Shown: positions 7,709 to 16,148 of the stretch, piece after piece | Numbering within the stretch: position 1 is the stretch's first letter | How the letters are laid out: every line of letters begins with the position of its first letter | Assembly: GCA_050953365.1 (NCBI GenBank) | Contig: JBMNMN010000002.1 | Location: 558,001-622,000 of the forward strand | Origin: UBA1426 sp050953365 | GTDB taxonomy: Bacteria > Bacillota > Clostridia > Peptostreptococcales > Anaerovoracaceae | Length of the DNA stretch: 64,000 nucleotides | Direction: 5' to 3' | Made by a program: the position numbers and the translations under genes | Notes under the pieces: model-generated | Database searches by the model: none | What the model saw: the letters and a program-made list of their open reading frames with translations, nothing else | Told to the model about the DNA's origin: nothing

Positions 7709-10459
7709 CTATTTAAGTTCGTACCAGTTTTCGCCTATATTTAAATCCACCGACAGCGGTACCTGCAGTTCAATGGCATTCTCCATATTTTCCTGCAAAA
7801 TGGTCTTTACCCTGTCCAGTTCCTCGCGATGGGTTTGAATGATCAATTCGTCATGAACCTGCAGTATTAACCTGGATTTGAGCCCTTCAGCCAAAAGCTG
7901 CTTATGGCATTTTATCATTGCGATTTTGATAATATCGGCTGCCGACCCCTGGATGGGACTGTTCATAGCAAGCCTTTCCCCCGCCTGTCTTTGAACAAAG
8001 TGGCTGGCATGAATTTCCGGGATCGGCCGTTTCCGGTTCATGATGGTAGTAACGTAACCGTTTTTTTTGCATTCCTCTATCTGCCGATCCATGAAGGCTT
8101 TCACCTTCTCGTACTTATTAAAATATTCCTCAATATATTTTTCCGCCATTTTTCGTGAAATATTAAGTTCGGTGGCAAGTCCGAAGCCGCTCATTCCGTA
8201 TATGACGCCGAAGTTGACTGCTTTGGCATTGCTTCTCTGAAGAGGAGTCACTTGGGATTCGGGCACTCCAAATACTTTTGCCGCTGTTGTCCTGTGGATG
8301 TCGGCTCCCTCCCGGAAGGATTCGATCAGCGTCGGATCTTCGGATAAATGGGCCAATACACGCAACTCGATCTGTGAATAGTCTGCCCCCACCAAAATCC
8401 ACTCTTCGCTCTCGGGGACAAATGCCTTCCGAAGCTGTCTTCCTACCTCTTGCTTGATGGGAATGTTCTGGAGATTCGGCTCTGTGCAGCTTATTCGACC
8501 GGTAGCAGCAACCGTTTGCTGAAAATGCGCATGAATTTTTCCGTCTGCATGGATCATGGGCAGCAGCCCTTCCACATAGGTGCCGTTCAGTTTTGACAAC
8601 ATTCTATATTCCAGGATATGAGCCACGATTTCGTGTTCGTCCTTTAAGCGCTCCAAGGTTTCCGCGTTGGTAGAATAACCTGTCTTAGTTTTCTTGCCTG
8701 ACGGAAGGCCAAGTTTCTCAAACAAGATCTCACCGAGCTGTTTTGGAGAGTTGATGTTGAACTCCTGCCCGGCCAGACTGTAAATACTTGCCGTAATAGC
8801 AGAAATCTGCTCTGTCAGCCGACGACCCGCCTCTAATAATTCTTCCCTATCCACCGCGAAACCCTGTGCCTCCATATGGGCCAAAACACTGATCAGCGGC
8901 AGTTCGATCTCTTCAAAGACGGGTAGCAACCCTTCCGCCTCCAATTTTTCATGCTGCAAAGTACGAAGCATAAAGAGCGCAGCGCACCATCTTGCTCCGT
9001 AACCGGCGTAATCGATCTGTTTCTGCTCTAAAAAACCCAACTGTTCCTCATTTATATCGGTTTCCGGACCCGCCAGTTCCCGATGGAAATATTCCAGAGT
9101 CAGTGCATTTAAATCGTAGCTGCTCCTTCCCGGCTGAAGAAGATATTGCGCAATGGCGGTATCAAAGGCTGTCTCAGGTTCCCAATTATCTAAACCGTTG
9201 CTTATAAGGACGTAATAATCCTCTTGGATGGAATGACCCAAATAACGCAGTTTCGTTGCGGAAATCATCGATTTAAGGTCTTCCAGAAGGCCTTCAACGG
9301 ATAGGTCAACGTAGAAACAGTGTTCTTCCGTTGAAAGCGTTACTCCCGTCAGGGAAGGTATGTCCTTATGATTCTTGTCGCTGAATACCTTAAGAGCCGC
9401 CATGTCTCCCGGCTTGAAATAACTTTTTAGAGTCTCGAATCCCTGTATGCTGTTTATAATCGTTACAGGAGGCAGCTTTTCTTCGGTCATGCTTTGGTTT
9501 GCTTCCCCATCGTGTTCCGATATTTGAAGCTTTTTTAAAAAGCTGTTAAATTCCAGCTTTTTGTAGATTTCAATTAGCCTGCTATATTCCGGTTCTTCCT
9601 CAATATAATCTTCGATACGAATGTCGATGGGCACTTCCGTATTAATCTCTGCCAAACGTCTGCTCATCAAAGCCAGTTGCGCGTTCTCTTCGATCTTCTC
9701 CCGCAGTTTGGCATTGGAAATGCGCTCCGGATTATTTACCAGATTGGCAACGCTGCCATATTCAAGAATGAGCTTTTGCGCCGTCTTTTCCCCCACTCCC
9801 GGCAGACCGGGGATATTATCCGAGGGATCCCCCATCAATCCTTTGAAATCTATGAACTGTTCCGGAGTAAAACCGTACTTCTCCACGATCGCATCGTGAT
9901 CGTATTCTTCGAATTCAGAAATGCCTTTCTTGGTAATGATTACTCTCGTAATATGGGTGGCCAGCTGGAGAGCGTCTTTGTCTCCGGTAATAATCAGCGG
10001 TTCATACCCCTGTTCTTCGGCCCTTTTAGCTACAGTACCGATAATGTCATCCGCTTCAAAACCGTCGATTTCAAGAATCCGGATTCGCATGCAATCAAGC
10101 ACTTCCTTAAGCACAGGCACCTGCATTGCAAGCTCGGGAGGCATTTTCTTTCTCCCGGCTTTATAGTCCGCAAATTCAAGATGCCGGAAAGTGGGCGCTT
10201 TTCTGTCGAAGGCTACAACCAAATAACCCGGTTCGTAGTCTTTTCGAATTTTCTGCAATATATTAAGAAAACCGTACACCGCATGCGTGTACAGTCCCTC
10301 TTTCGTCATCATCGGACGCTGGATCGCATAATAAGCTCGATTAATCAGGCTGTTACCGTCAATTACGACCAGCTTGCGGTTATTCTCCTTCGGTTTCGTA
10401 TTCAGCGGGCTGTTCTTCGATTGGCTCGTCGTCTGTTGATTGCTGTTCTGGTTGCTCAT
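7709..10459 (-). CDS. polA: DNA polymerase I
   Basis: Repair and Okazaki-fragment polymerase of 916 residues. The 5' nuclease domain begins at RKLVVIDGNSLINRAYYA (about residue 28). A middle 3'-5' exonuclease-like domain (about 330-520) lacks the DTET-type acidic motif, so proofreading is probably inactive, as in many Gram-positive Pol I enzymes. The polymerase domain carries motif A (DYSQIELR), motif B (RSNAKAVNFGVIYGM) and motif C (QVHDE). The start at 10459 has AGGGAG seven bases upstream. It adds an Asn/Gln/Ser-rich leader of about 27 residues encoded inside the out-of-frame end of the preceding gene, an 80-base overlap. Confidence 0.96.
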   Translation of the reverse strand: MSNQNSNQQTTSQSKNSPLNTKPKENNRKLVVIDGNSLINRAYYAIQRPMMTKEGLYTHAVYGFLNILQKIRKDYEPGYLVVAFDRKAPTFRHLEFADYKAGRKKMPPELAMQVPVLKEVLDCMRIRILEIDGFEADDIIGTVAKRAEEQGYEPLIITGDKDALQLATHITRVIITKKGISEFEEYDHDAIVEKYGFTPEQFIDFKGLMGDPSDNIPGLPGVGEKTAQKLILEYGSVANLVNNPERISNAKLREKIEENAQLALMSRRLAEINTEVPIDIRIEDYIEEEPEYSRLIEIYKKLEFNSFLKKLQISEHDGEANQSMTEEKLPPVTIINSIQGFETLKSYFKPGDMAALKVFSDKNHKDIPSLTGVTLSTEEHCFYVDLSVEGLLEDLKSMISATKLRYLGHSIQEDYYVLISNGLDNWEPETAFDTAIAQYLLQPGRSSYDLNALTLEYFHRELAGPETDINEEQLGFLEQKQIDYAGYGARWCAALFMLRTLQHEKLEAEGLLPVFEEIELPLISVLAHMEAQGFAVDREELLEAGRRLTEQISAITASIYSLAGQEFNINSPKQLGEILFEKLGLPSGKKTKTGYSTNAETLERLKDEHEIVAHILEYRMLSKLNGTYVEGLLPMIHADGKIHAHFQQTVAATGRISCTEPNLQNIPIKQEVGRQLRKAFVPESEEWILVGADYSQIELRVLAHLSEDPTLIESFREGADIHRTTAAKVFGVPESQVTPLQRSNAKAVNFGVIYGMSGFGLATELNISRKMAEKYIEEYFNKYEKVKAFMDRQIEECKKNGYVTTIMNRKRPIPEIHASHFVQRQAGERLAMNSPIQGSAADIIKIAMIKCHKQLLAEGLKSRLILQVHDELIIQTHREELDRVKTILQENMENAIELQVPLSVDLNIGENWYELK

Positions 10460-11264
10460 ATATTTCTCCCTGCTCTCCTCTGAGGATCAAAGGCTCGTTT
10501 ACAATTTGCCCTTCCGGATCCGCAAGTATCAAAATATTAAACAGGTAAGCTCCGGTAACGCTGTCTCTCTCACAATCTGTCAATTCGTATTCATAACCGG
10601 ACAGATATTCGTCTACAAGTTTACGATAGGCAAGATATTCTTCCGTGGCTTTGATATACTGGCTGCCTTCCCTGCATAGAAGATCCGGCTCCGTACTCTG
10701 TATTCCCAAATAGATTTCTTCATTCTCCGAATCCCGGCCGTTGTCATTGGACTGGACTCGCGGCGCTTCGGATGACAGAGTCGATGTGAGTCCGTCTGTC
10801 AAAACATGCCCATCGCCAGCAAGGCCAGAGTTTTCACTTTCCGCTTCCTCTTTGAAGGTTGCATCAGGAGTCCCGTAAGGATCCGCTTCTCTTGCCGCTG
10901 CGTCAAAATCGCCGGCAGCAAGCATTACTTCATCAGCGGGTGACTCCTCGGATGTATTATCATCGGAAAATAACCCGATGCCATCATTATACATGGAGAG
11001 GGATGCAAAAACAACAACAAAACATGCGGCTGCAACTGCAGCTGCCTTAAAGTAACGATTGCGTTTTATCTTTGCCGTCCGGAGCAGTCTCTCCTCTCGG
11101 ATCCTTCTGCCTTCTGCTTTTAATGCATTACTCAAGCGTACTTCAAGCCTGTCCGGTATCTCAACTTGCGGGATCTGATGGAGCGCTTCCAATATTTTTT
11201 CCATATCTTTGTCGATGGTTTCATCGTTCAGTTCTGAATTGTTCAGTTCTATGTTTTTTTCCAT
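10380..11264 (-). CDS. Anti-sigma-factor-like membrane protein
   Basis: Protein of 294 residues directly after an ECF sigma gene. The cytoplasmic N-terminal part (about 1-75) is charged and helical, followed by one hydrophobic segment (YFKAAAVAAACFVVVFASLS, about residues 71-90). An acidic, low-complexity outer region ends in a Glu/Pro/Gln-rich tail. This topology and position fit a transmembrane anti-sigma factor that holds the sigma factor until a signal arrives. No zinc-binding HxxxCxxC motif is seen, so it is not a classic ZAS protein. The ATG at 11264 is chosen because AGGTGAGAAGG lies just upstream; an in-frame ATG at 11285 is an alternative. The 3' end overlaps polA by 80 bases. Confidence 0.75.
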   Translation of the reverse strand: MEKNIELNNSELNDETIDKDMEKILEALHQIPQVEIPDRLEVRLSNALKAEGRRIREERLLRTAKIKRNRYFKAAAVAAACFVVVFASLSMYNDGIGLFSDDNTSEESPADEVMLAAGDFDAAAREADPYGTPDATFKEEAESENSGLAGDGHVLTDGLTSTLSSEAPRVQSNDNGRDSENEEIYLGIQSTEPDLLCREGSQYIKATEEYLAYRKLVDEYLSGYEYELTDCERDSVTGAYLFNILILADPEGQIVNEPLILRGEQGEIYEQPEQQSTDDEPIEEQPAEYETEGE

Positions 11265-11289
11265 GGGCACCTTCTCACCTCTCATTCTA

Positions 11290-11877
11290 TTAGACGCAGG
11301 ACTCATCGTATTGTTCCAGAATCATTTGCTTCAATTTCAGCCTGGCACGATTGATTCTGGATTTGACTGTACCCATGGAGCAGTCCAGGATCCGGCTGAT
11401 TTCTTCATAGGAAAAGCCTTGAATGTCTCGGAGTATGATAATTTCTTTTTGCTCTTTGGGGATTTTGTCAAGGCAACGCAATACGTATGTAGCGGTAAGT
11501 TTGGCATCGAATGCTTCCGAGGGTGTCGGTGCAGTATCAGGAATGTCTATCATTGTTTCACCGTCTTCATCCGTACGGTAAAAACTGATATTACTTCTTT
11601 GATTTTTATTTTTCCTAAGAAAATCATTGCAGGTATTTACGACAATACGATAGACCCAAGTATCAAACTTGCAATCTCCTTTGAATTTGTCCAGATGCCG
11701 GAACACCTTGATCATGCTTTCCTGAAAGGCATCCATGGCATCTTCTTCATCGCGCAGATAGCGGAGCGCCGTATTATAAGCCTTTGTTTTGCAATTCTGA
11801 ATCAATATCTCAAAACTGGCTTCGTCTCCGGATTTCGCATTCTCAATCAAAACTGCCTCGTTATAAACATCCGCCAT
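11290..11877 (-). CDS. ECF RNA polymerase sigma factor (sigma-70 family)
   Basis: Extracytoplasmic-function sigma factor of 195 residues. Region 2 is visible in RDEEDAMDAFQESMIKVF and FDTWVYRIVVNTCNDFLRK. Region 4 is visible in LRDIQGFSYEEISRILDCSM followed by TVKSRINRARLKLK, a helix-turn-helix that reads the -35 box. The linker contains acidic residues. The gene precedes the anti-sigma-like gene by 25 bases, the usual order of such pairs. Which stress it answers to cannot be told from the sequence. Confidence 0.93.
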   Translation of the reverse strand: MADVYNEAVLIENAKSGDEASFEILIQNCKTKAYNTALRYLRDEEDAMDAFQESMIKVFRHLDKFKGDCKFDTWVYRIVVNTCNDFLRKNKNQRSNISFYRTDEDGETMIDIPDTAPTPSEAFDAKLTATYVLRCLDKIPKEQKEIIILRDIQGFSYEEISRILDCSMGTVKSRINRARLKLKQMILEQYDESCV

Positions 11878-11924
11878 CTGGATTACCCTTTTCCACAGAA
11901 AAAAATGTGTTATACTAAAAATCG

Positions 11925-11953
11925 ATTATAGCATAGTTAATAAACGGAGGCAA
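11925..11953 (-). promoter_or_regulatory. Promoter of the sigma/anti-sigma/polA run
   Basis: On the minus strand TTGCCT (11948-11953) and TATAAT (11925-11930) are separated by 17 bases, about 50 bases upstream of the sigma gene start. The -35 box overlaps the ribosome site of the divergent PHP gene, so the two transcripts compete for this short intergenic segment. Confidence 0.6.
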
Positions 11954-11955
11954 TT

Positions 11956-12768
11956 ATGTATACTACCCCACTGGTGGATTACCACACCCATTCTACTTAT
12001 TCAACAGACGGCCGTTCTTCAATGAGAAGTATGGTCGAAGCCGGCGTTGCTGCAGGAATTTCTCAACTTGCAGTAACAGACCACTACGATCCGGATTATC
12101 CGTTTGATGACTGGGGTGAGGAATTTTCACTGACCGATTATCAAAATGAAATGGAAATTGTCAAAGATGAGTTCAAGGATCGCATCACGCTGGTAAAAGG
12201 ACTTGAGGTGGGTATTCAGCACGGCAGCACCATGGACAAGTGCAGACAAACTGTAAGAGGATATGACTATGATTTTATAATCGGTTCCTTTCATTGCGCA
12301 GAAGGTTTTGAATTGTCATGCGGCACTTTTTTTAATAACAGATCTGCGGAAGAAGCCACAGCCGCATTTTACAAATATGTTTACGACTGTCTTTCCGACT
12401 ACAAGGATTACGATGTGTTGGGCCATATAAATGTTATCGATCGCTACGGACCTTATATTCCTCCTTATGGGAATGATCTGATGGATATTATATCGGAAAT
12501 ACTCAAACAGATTATCGACGACGGAAAAGGAATTGAAATAAACACCTCATCCTTTCGCTACGGCATGGGGGACCACACCACTCCTTCTCATGGAATTTTG
12601 CATCGCTACCGTGAGCTTGGCGGCGAGATCGTAACCGTGGGATCCGATGCTCATGCCGCCCGGGATGTGGGATTTGGAATTCAATGGGCGTATGATAAAA
12701 TGAAAAGCGTTGGCTTTCGGTATGTAACTACCTTCTGCCAACGCAAACCTTCTTTTATCAAATTGTAA
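11956..12768 (+). CDS. PHP-domain phosphatase, histidinol-phosphatase type
   Basis: Metal-dependent phosphoesterase of 270 residues. The PHP motifs are clear: DYHTHSTYSTDGR at residues 8-20 supplies the first metal ligands, AVTDHYDPDYP follows near residue 41, and later IIGSFHCAE, LGHINVIDRYG and GSDAHAARDVG complete the active site. Family members of this length dephosphorylate histidinol phosphate in histidine synthesis, but PHP proteins have other substrates and no his genes are nearby, so the substrate is open. The ATG has CGGAGG eight bases upstream. The gene is divergent from the sigma gene. Confidence 0.85.
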   Translation: MYTTPLVDYHTHSTYSTDGRSSMRSMVEAGVAAGISQLAVTDHYDPDYPFDDWGEEFSLTDYQNEMEIVKDEFKDRITLVKGLEVGIQHGSTMDKCRQTVRGYDYDFIIGSFHCAEGFELSCGTFFNNRSAEEATAAFYKYVYDCLSDYKDYDVLGHINVIDRYGPYIPPYGNDLMDIISEILKQIIDDGKGIEINTSSFRYGMGDHTTPSHGILHRYRELGGEIVTVGSDAHAARDVGFGIQWAYDKMKSVGFRYVTTFCQRKPSFIKL

Positions 12769-12777
12769 TTGCATTCT

Positions 12778-13740
12778 TTATAGAAAATCCTTAGCGGCTT
12801 TAAGGCCGTAAGCCGGTTCTGCCATGTAAACGGCTCGGTTGATAGCTCTGGCCATTACATCCGCTGCCAGGGCCCCTACCGCATCCGGCATAACCTCTTC
12901 TTCTCCCGTTGCGAGAACGAAGATCGTATCCCCGTCTGCCATGGTATGTACGGGGCGAATAGCCCTTGCAAAGCCGTTATGCGCAATAGAAGCCACTTTG
13001 TTCGCCTGTGTCTTGGACAGCTTGGCATTGGTGACCACACAGCCGATGGTGGTGTTTCCGCTGAACACGTTTCTGTTTTTATCATACTCCTCGTACATGC
13101 ATGTTTCGGTATTGTATATCGCCGTCTTATCTTTGTTTAGGATACCCGCAATGCGCTTCCCGGTATCCACATCAATAACATCGCCCAATGCGTTGACGGC
13201 TACAATGGCTCCGATGATCCATTCACCGATCTGTACTGCATAAGTGCCCAGCCCGCTCTTCATCATATATTCCATTCCCAGGAATTTACCCACAGTAGCT
13301 CCCGTGCCTGCTCCTACATTTCCTTCCGCAGGTTTTGCAGAAGACGCATTCAAACATGCCTGATAGCCCATTGCCTTATCCGGTCTGCATTTGGGGTCTC
13401 CGACAACCAGATCGAACAGGGAAGCTCCGCAGACGATGGGAACGACTCCAACACCTACATCAAATCCTTTCCCCTTCTCCTCAAGATATTGCATGGCGCC
13501 CGAACCGGCATCCAATCCATAGGCGCTTCCCCCCGACAGCATGACCGCATGAATCTGTTCCACTAAATTTACAGGCTTCAGCAATTCTGTCTCCCTGGAG
13601 GCCGGCCCGCCTCCGCGGACATCCACGCCGGCATAGGCTCCTTCCTCACAGAGTATGACCGTGCAACCCGTACCGCCTTCCAAATCCTGAGCGTGACCTA
13701 CTTTTATCCCTTTTATATCCGTTATGCTTACTTCTTTCAT
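12778..13740 (-). CDS. P1-family (S58) peptidase, DmpA/BapA-like aminopeptidase
   Basis: Self-processing N-terminal-nucleophile peptidase of 320 residues. Family S58 members cleave themselves just before a Ser/Thr that becomes the nucleophile, then remove N-terminal L- or D-residues or beta-amino residues. The probable processing site is the SGNTTIGCVVTNAKL segment near residue 228. The N-terminal part has ITDIKGIKVGHAQDLEGGTG, typical of the family. The gene lies 85 bases downstream of an OPT oligopeptide transporter on the same strand, suggesting peptide import followed by cytoplasmic cleavage. Confidence 0.88.
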   Translation of the reverse strand: MKEVSITDIKGIKVGHAQDLEGGTGCTVILCEEGAYAGVDVRGGGPASRETELLKPVNLVEQIHAVMLSGGSAYGLDAGSGAMQYLEEKGKGFDVGVGVVPIVCGASLFDLVVGDPKCRPDKAMGYQACLNASSAKPAEGNVGAGTGATVGKFLGMEYMMKSGLGTYAVQIGEWIIGAIVAVNALGDVIDVDTGKRIAGILNKDKTAIYNTETCMYEEYDKNRNVFSGNTTIGCVVTNAKLSKTQANKVASIAHNGFARAIRPVHTMADGDTIFVLATGEEEVMPDAVGALAADVMARAINRAVYMAEPAYGLKAAKDFL

Positions 13741-13763
13741 TGCGTACCTCCCGGAGTGCTAAC

Positions 13764-13809
13764 AGGGACAGACCCTGCATGTGAGAATAGGCTCACCGGA
13801 TCTGTCCCT
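13764..13809. repeat. Inverted repeat between OPT transporter and S58 peptidase genes
   Basis: AGGGACAGA (13764-13772) and TCTGTCCCT (13801-13809) form a perfect nine-pair stem, with an inner GTGA/TCAC pairing. No T run follows on either strand, so it is not a standard terminator. It may be a processing or stabilising hairpin between two co-transcribed genes. A related GGGxACAGACCC palindrome follows pnp at 34953. Confidence 0.6.
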
Positions 13810-13825
13810 ATTATATCATGTGTTA

Positions 13826-15478
13826 TTAAAGCGCCTGCATAATTTTAATGGCTTGAATTAAAGCGATAATGACGCCCACCACTGCTTCGCCGCCTAAGAG
13901 ACCTGCGGCTATAATCTGACCGTTTCCGCCTTTTTCATAATTGGGGGCAGATTTCATGACGATGAACCGCAGAGCGCCGCCTACAAAAGCTGTCATAGAG
14001 AGATAGAAAGGCAGATAAACGCCAAGTCCTAAGGTCATCACCGGGAAGTTAACTATGTAGAGAACTACAGCTGCTACCAAACCTATGAGGAATGCGGGCA
14101 TGTGGGAAATTCCGCCTACCATTGCGGCAACAGCGCTTGCCTGTGGCGCCGGGAACATATCCGGATTGCCGAATGCAGACGAACCGTAAGCCTTCAAAAT
14201 GACCAGAAGCACGATTACCGAAACAAAGGCTCCGATAATGCCGCCGATTACTTCGCCAAACCACTGGGCTTTCGGATCGGATTTCAATATGTACCCGGCT
14301 TTAAAATCATTCATGACATCGCCTACGAGTCCGCAGGCAACCGCTACGATAGCGGCTACAAAGAAGGCCTCCGTCTGGCCGATGCTGGATACGGCCTTTG
14401 TGGCAATGAGAACGATGATTCCGAATATCTCCATGGGGTTGATACCCGACTGACCGACGCATTGAGAGGACATTGCCGTGGCCAGCCACACGCCGACGAT
14501 GGTGCAAATGGACGCAACAACACCCATATCCGCAAGGATCGTGAACACGAATGCTAAAATAACCATTGCGATGGGAGCCCACCGGAGCGGAATCACGCCG
14601 CCGCCAACGCTGCTCTTACTGAACATGGGACCGAAAATTTCTTTAGCCTTGGGCAAAATCCCTTTGACGATGATGCCGATACCGGTTCCTACCATGAGGC
14701 CGATTCCCAGCGAAGATTTAATGCTGGCAGCGGTAGCCGCATCCCAGAGTCCTGCCAACTGGCCTCCGATGAGGATTCCGAAATCGCCGATGATAGCGCC
14801 CAGGAACCATACGCCGATAAAAACAGGGCCGATAATAAATCCAACGGCCACCAGCATGAGTGAAAGCCACATGCCGCCCAAGGATCCGTAAGGCATCATT
14901 TTCTTAAACCATACGACGCCTGCGCCGAAGGTTCCGAACCAGTCTCTCAATACCGTGAACACAGCCGCAACACCCAGTGAAGCAAACAGGGTGCCCGCTT
15001 TTTTCCCGCCTTCGTCCCCGACGATCAGGGTGTCGGCAGCAGCCTGTCCCATGGGGTACGGAAGCTGTTTCAATTCAATAAAATACTTTCTAAATAGTGC
15101 GGTAAAAATCAATCCTAAAATTACGCCGCCGAGAGTGATAATGATTAATGCGATAGTGCTTACTTCCGCATCCGCGTCCAACATCCAGATGCCCGGTAAG
15201 GTAAAGGCCAAACCTCCCGCCACCATGGCTCCTGCGGACATTGCGGTATGCGTTACGTTGATTTCGTTGATGTTGGTATTTCCCAACGCTTTCAATGAGA
15301 ACATTGAGACCAGCGCAACGAACATAATCGGCCAAGGTAAGGCGCCCAGCTTTAACGCAACGAACATGGAGCTCATTGTAAGAATGATAGCTCCCACAGC
15401 ACCGATTATCATGCCGCGTACAGTAAATTGCTCTTTAAATGATGCAGCATACTTTACAGTTCTTTGTTCTTCCGACAT
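13826..15478 (-). CDS. OPT-family oligopeptide transporter
   Basis: Integral membrane protein of 550 residues with about 14 hydrophobic segments rich in Gly and Ala, matching the OPT (oligopeptide transporter) family. Bacterial OPT members move small peptides or metal-ligand complexes with a cation gradient. The GxxxG-rich stretches and the YPMGQAAADTLIVGDEGGKK loop near residue 141 are characteristic. The ATG has GGAGG about ten bases upstream. It is transcribed from its own promoter with a leader of roughly 210 nt and is followed by an S58 aminopeptidase, which suggests a peptide-scavenging unit. Confidence 0.9.
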   Translation of the reverse strand: MSEEQRTVKYAASFKEQFTVRGMIIGAVGAIILTMSSMFVALKLGALPWPIMFVALVSMFSLKALGNTNINEINVTHTAMSAGAMVAGGLAFTLPGIWMLDADAEVSTIALIIITLGGVILGLIFTALFRKYFIELKQLPYPMGQAAADTLIVGDEGGKKAGTLFASLGVAAVFTVLRDWFGTFGAGVVWFKKMMPYGSLGGMWLSLMLVAVGFIIGPVFIGVWFLGAIIGDFGILIGGQLAGLWDAATAASIKSSLGIGLMVGTGIGIIVKGILPKAKEIFGPMFSKSSVGGGVIPLRWAPIAMVILAFVFTILADMGVVASICTIVGVWLATAMSSQCVGQSGINPMEIFGIIVLIATKAVSSIGQTEAFFVAAIVAVACGLVGDVMNDFKAGYILKSDPKAQWFGEVIGGIIGAFVSVIVLLVILKAYGSSAFGNPDMFPAPQASAVAAMVGGISHMPAFLIGLVAAVVLYIVNFPVMTLGLGVYLPFYLSMTAFVGGALRFIVMKSAPNYEKGGNGQIIAAGLLGGEAVVGVIIALIQAIKIMQAL

Positions 15479-15696
15479 AGCTATACTTTCCTCCTTTTAA
15501 TTAGTTTTTATATATGTTTATTAAAGATCAGGTTCTTCAGAACCGGGTTTACCGGCGTTGTAATCCCGAGTCTGCGCCCTTCCTATAAACCGAGCCGTTT
15601 ATCATTTCAATTTCTTGCAGCCAGGTACTCAATTGCAAAATACAGTCTTTTCACTACCGTAATGCTCCCAACAATGGTAATTCTTCTCATATTCAC

Positions 15697-15725
15697 ATTA
15701 TAGGCAATCGGACGCAGGCATGCAA
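15697..15725 (-). promoter_or_regulatory. Promoter of the OPT transporter operon
   Basis: Minus-strand TTGCAT (15720-15725) and TATAAT (15697-15702) are 17 bases apart. The predicted start near 15690 gives a leader of about 210 nt before the OPT start codon. The leader (15479-15690) contains a short palindrome GGTTCTTCAGAACC and a possible 27-codon ORF (15690-15607) beginning at the predicted transcript start. I see no known riboswitch motif in it. Confidence 0.6.
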
Positions 15726-15746
15726 CACAATTCGGCAACCAGCCTG

Positions 15747-15772
15747 AAAAGTAACATTTCGTCGTTACTTTT
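15747..15772. terminator. Hairpin between 6S RNA and OPT promoter, likely terminator
   Basis: AAAAGTAAC and GTTACTTTT form a perfect nine-pair stem around an eight-base loop. The arms end in A and T tracts, so it can end transcription in either direction. On the minus strand it backs up the T run that ends the 6S RNA. Confidence 0.55.
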
Positions 15773-15785
15773 GCTAAAAAGGATA

Positions 15786-15970
15786 AAAAAAATCCCGAAT
15801 GTGTCGTCAGGTTTCTAATTCACAACCTATCCCTAAGATAGGTGGGTTTTCTATTCCTGCTTCTGTCTTCCTCTCGAGGGAGGCTTGACATAGGCAACGG
15901 AAACCCGAAATCCCGTGAACCAAATGTAGGTTTGATTATAAAACCTTAACGAACACCTCAGGATCTTATT
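15786..15970 (-). ncRNA. ssrS: 6S RNA
   Basis: RNA of about 185 nt that binds sigma-A RNA polymerase by imitating an open promoter. On the minus strand the 5' end reads ATCCTGAGGTGTTCG and the 3' end reads CCTGACGACACATTCGGGAT. These are the conserved closing-stem signatures of 6S RNA, as in the E. coli TGAGATGTTCG and GACGACACATTC ends, and they pair with each other. The middle contains an extended hairpin with an asymmetric bubble. A run of T follows the 3' end (15784-15792), acting as a terminator. No protein frame fits this stretch. End positions are estimated to within about ten bases. Confidence 0.85.
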
Positions 15971-16148
15971 TATAGTATGTTTGCTTTCCTTGTCCCTATG
16001 CTGACAATGTTTTCATAAATTAGCAAAGGTTTTGGTTCGCTTATTGTATATCGCTTTTCAAGTTGATTATAGCACTCAGACATGCGGGAATCAAGTTTAT
16101 AGAAAAAAATGAACTTAGCAAATTCTGTTTGCCGCATGCCCATGCAGG

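Noticed and set aside
9677..10483. Plus-strand open frame of 268 codons opposite polA
   Set aside because: Antisense shadow of the 5' nuclease domain, with no start signals or family features.
11209..11931. Plus-strand open frame of 240 codons opposite the sigma and anti-sigma genes
   Set aside because: It spans two well-supported genes on the other strand and their junction; the product shows no domain.
15479..15690. Riboswitch or T-box in the OPT leader
   Set aside because: No T-box AGGGTGGnACCGCG motif, no specifier stem and no known aptamer core could be found. Only short palindromes are visible.
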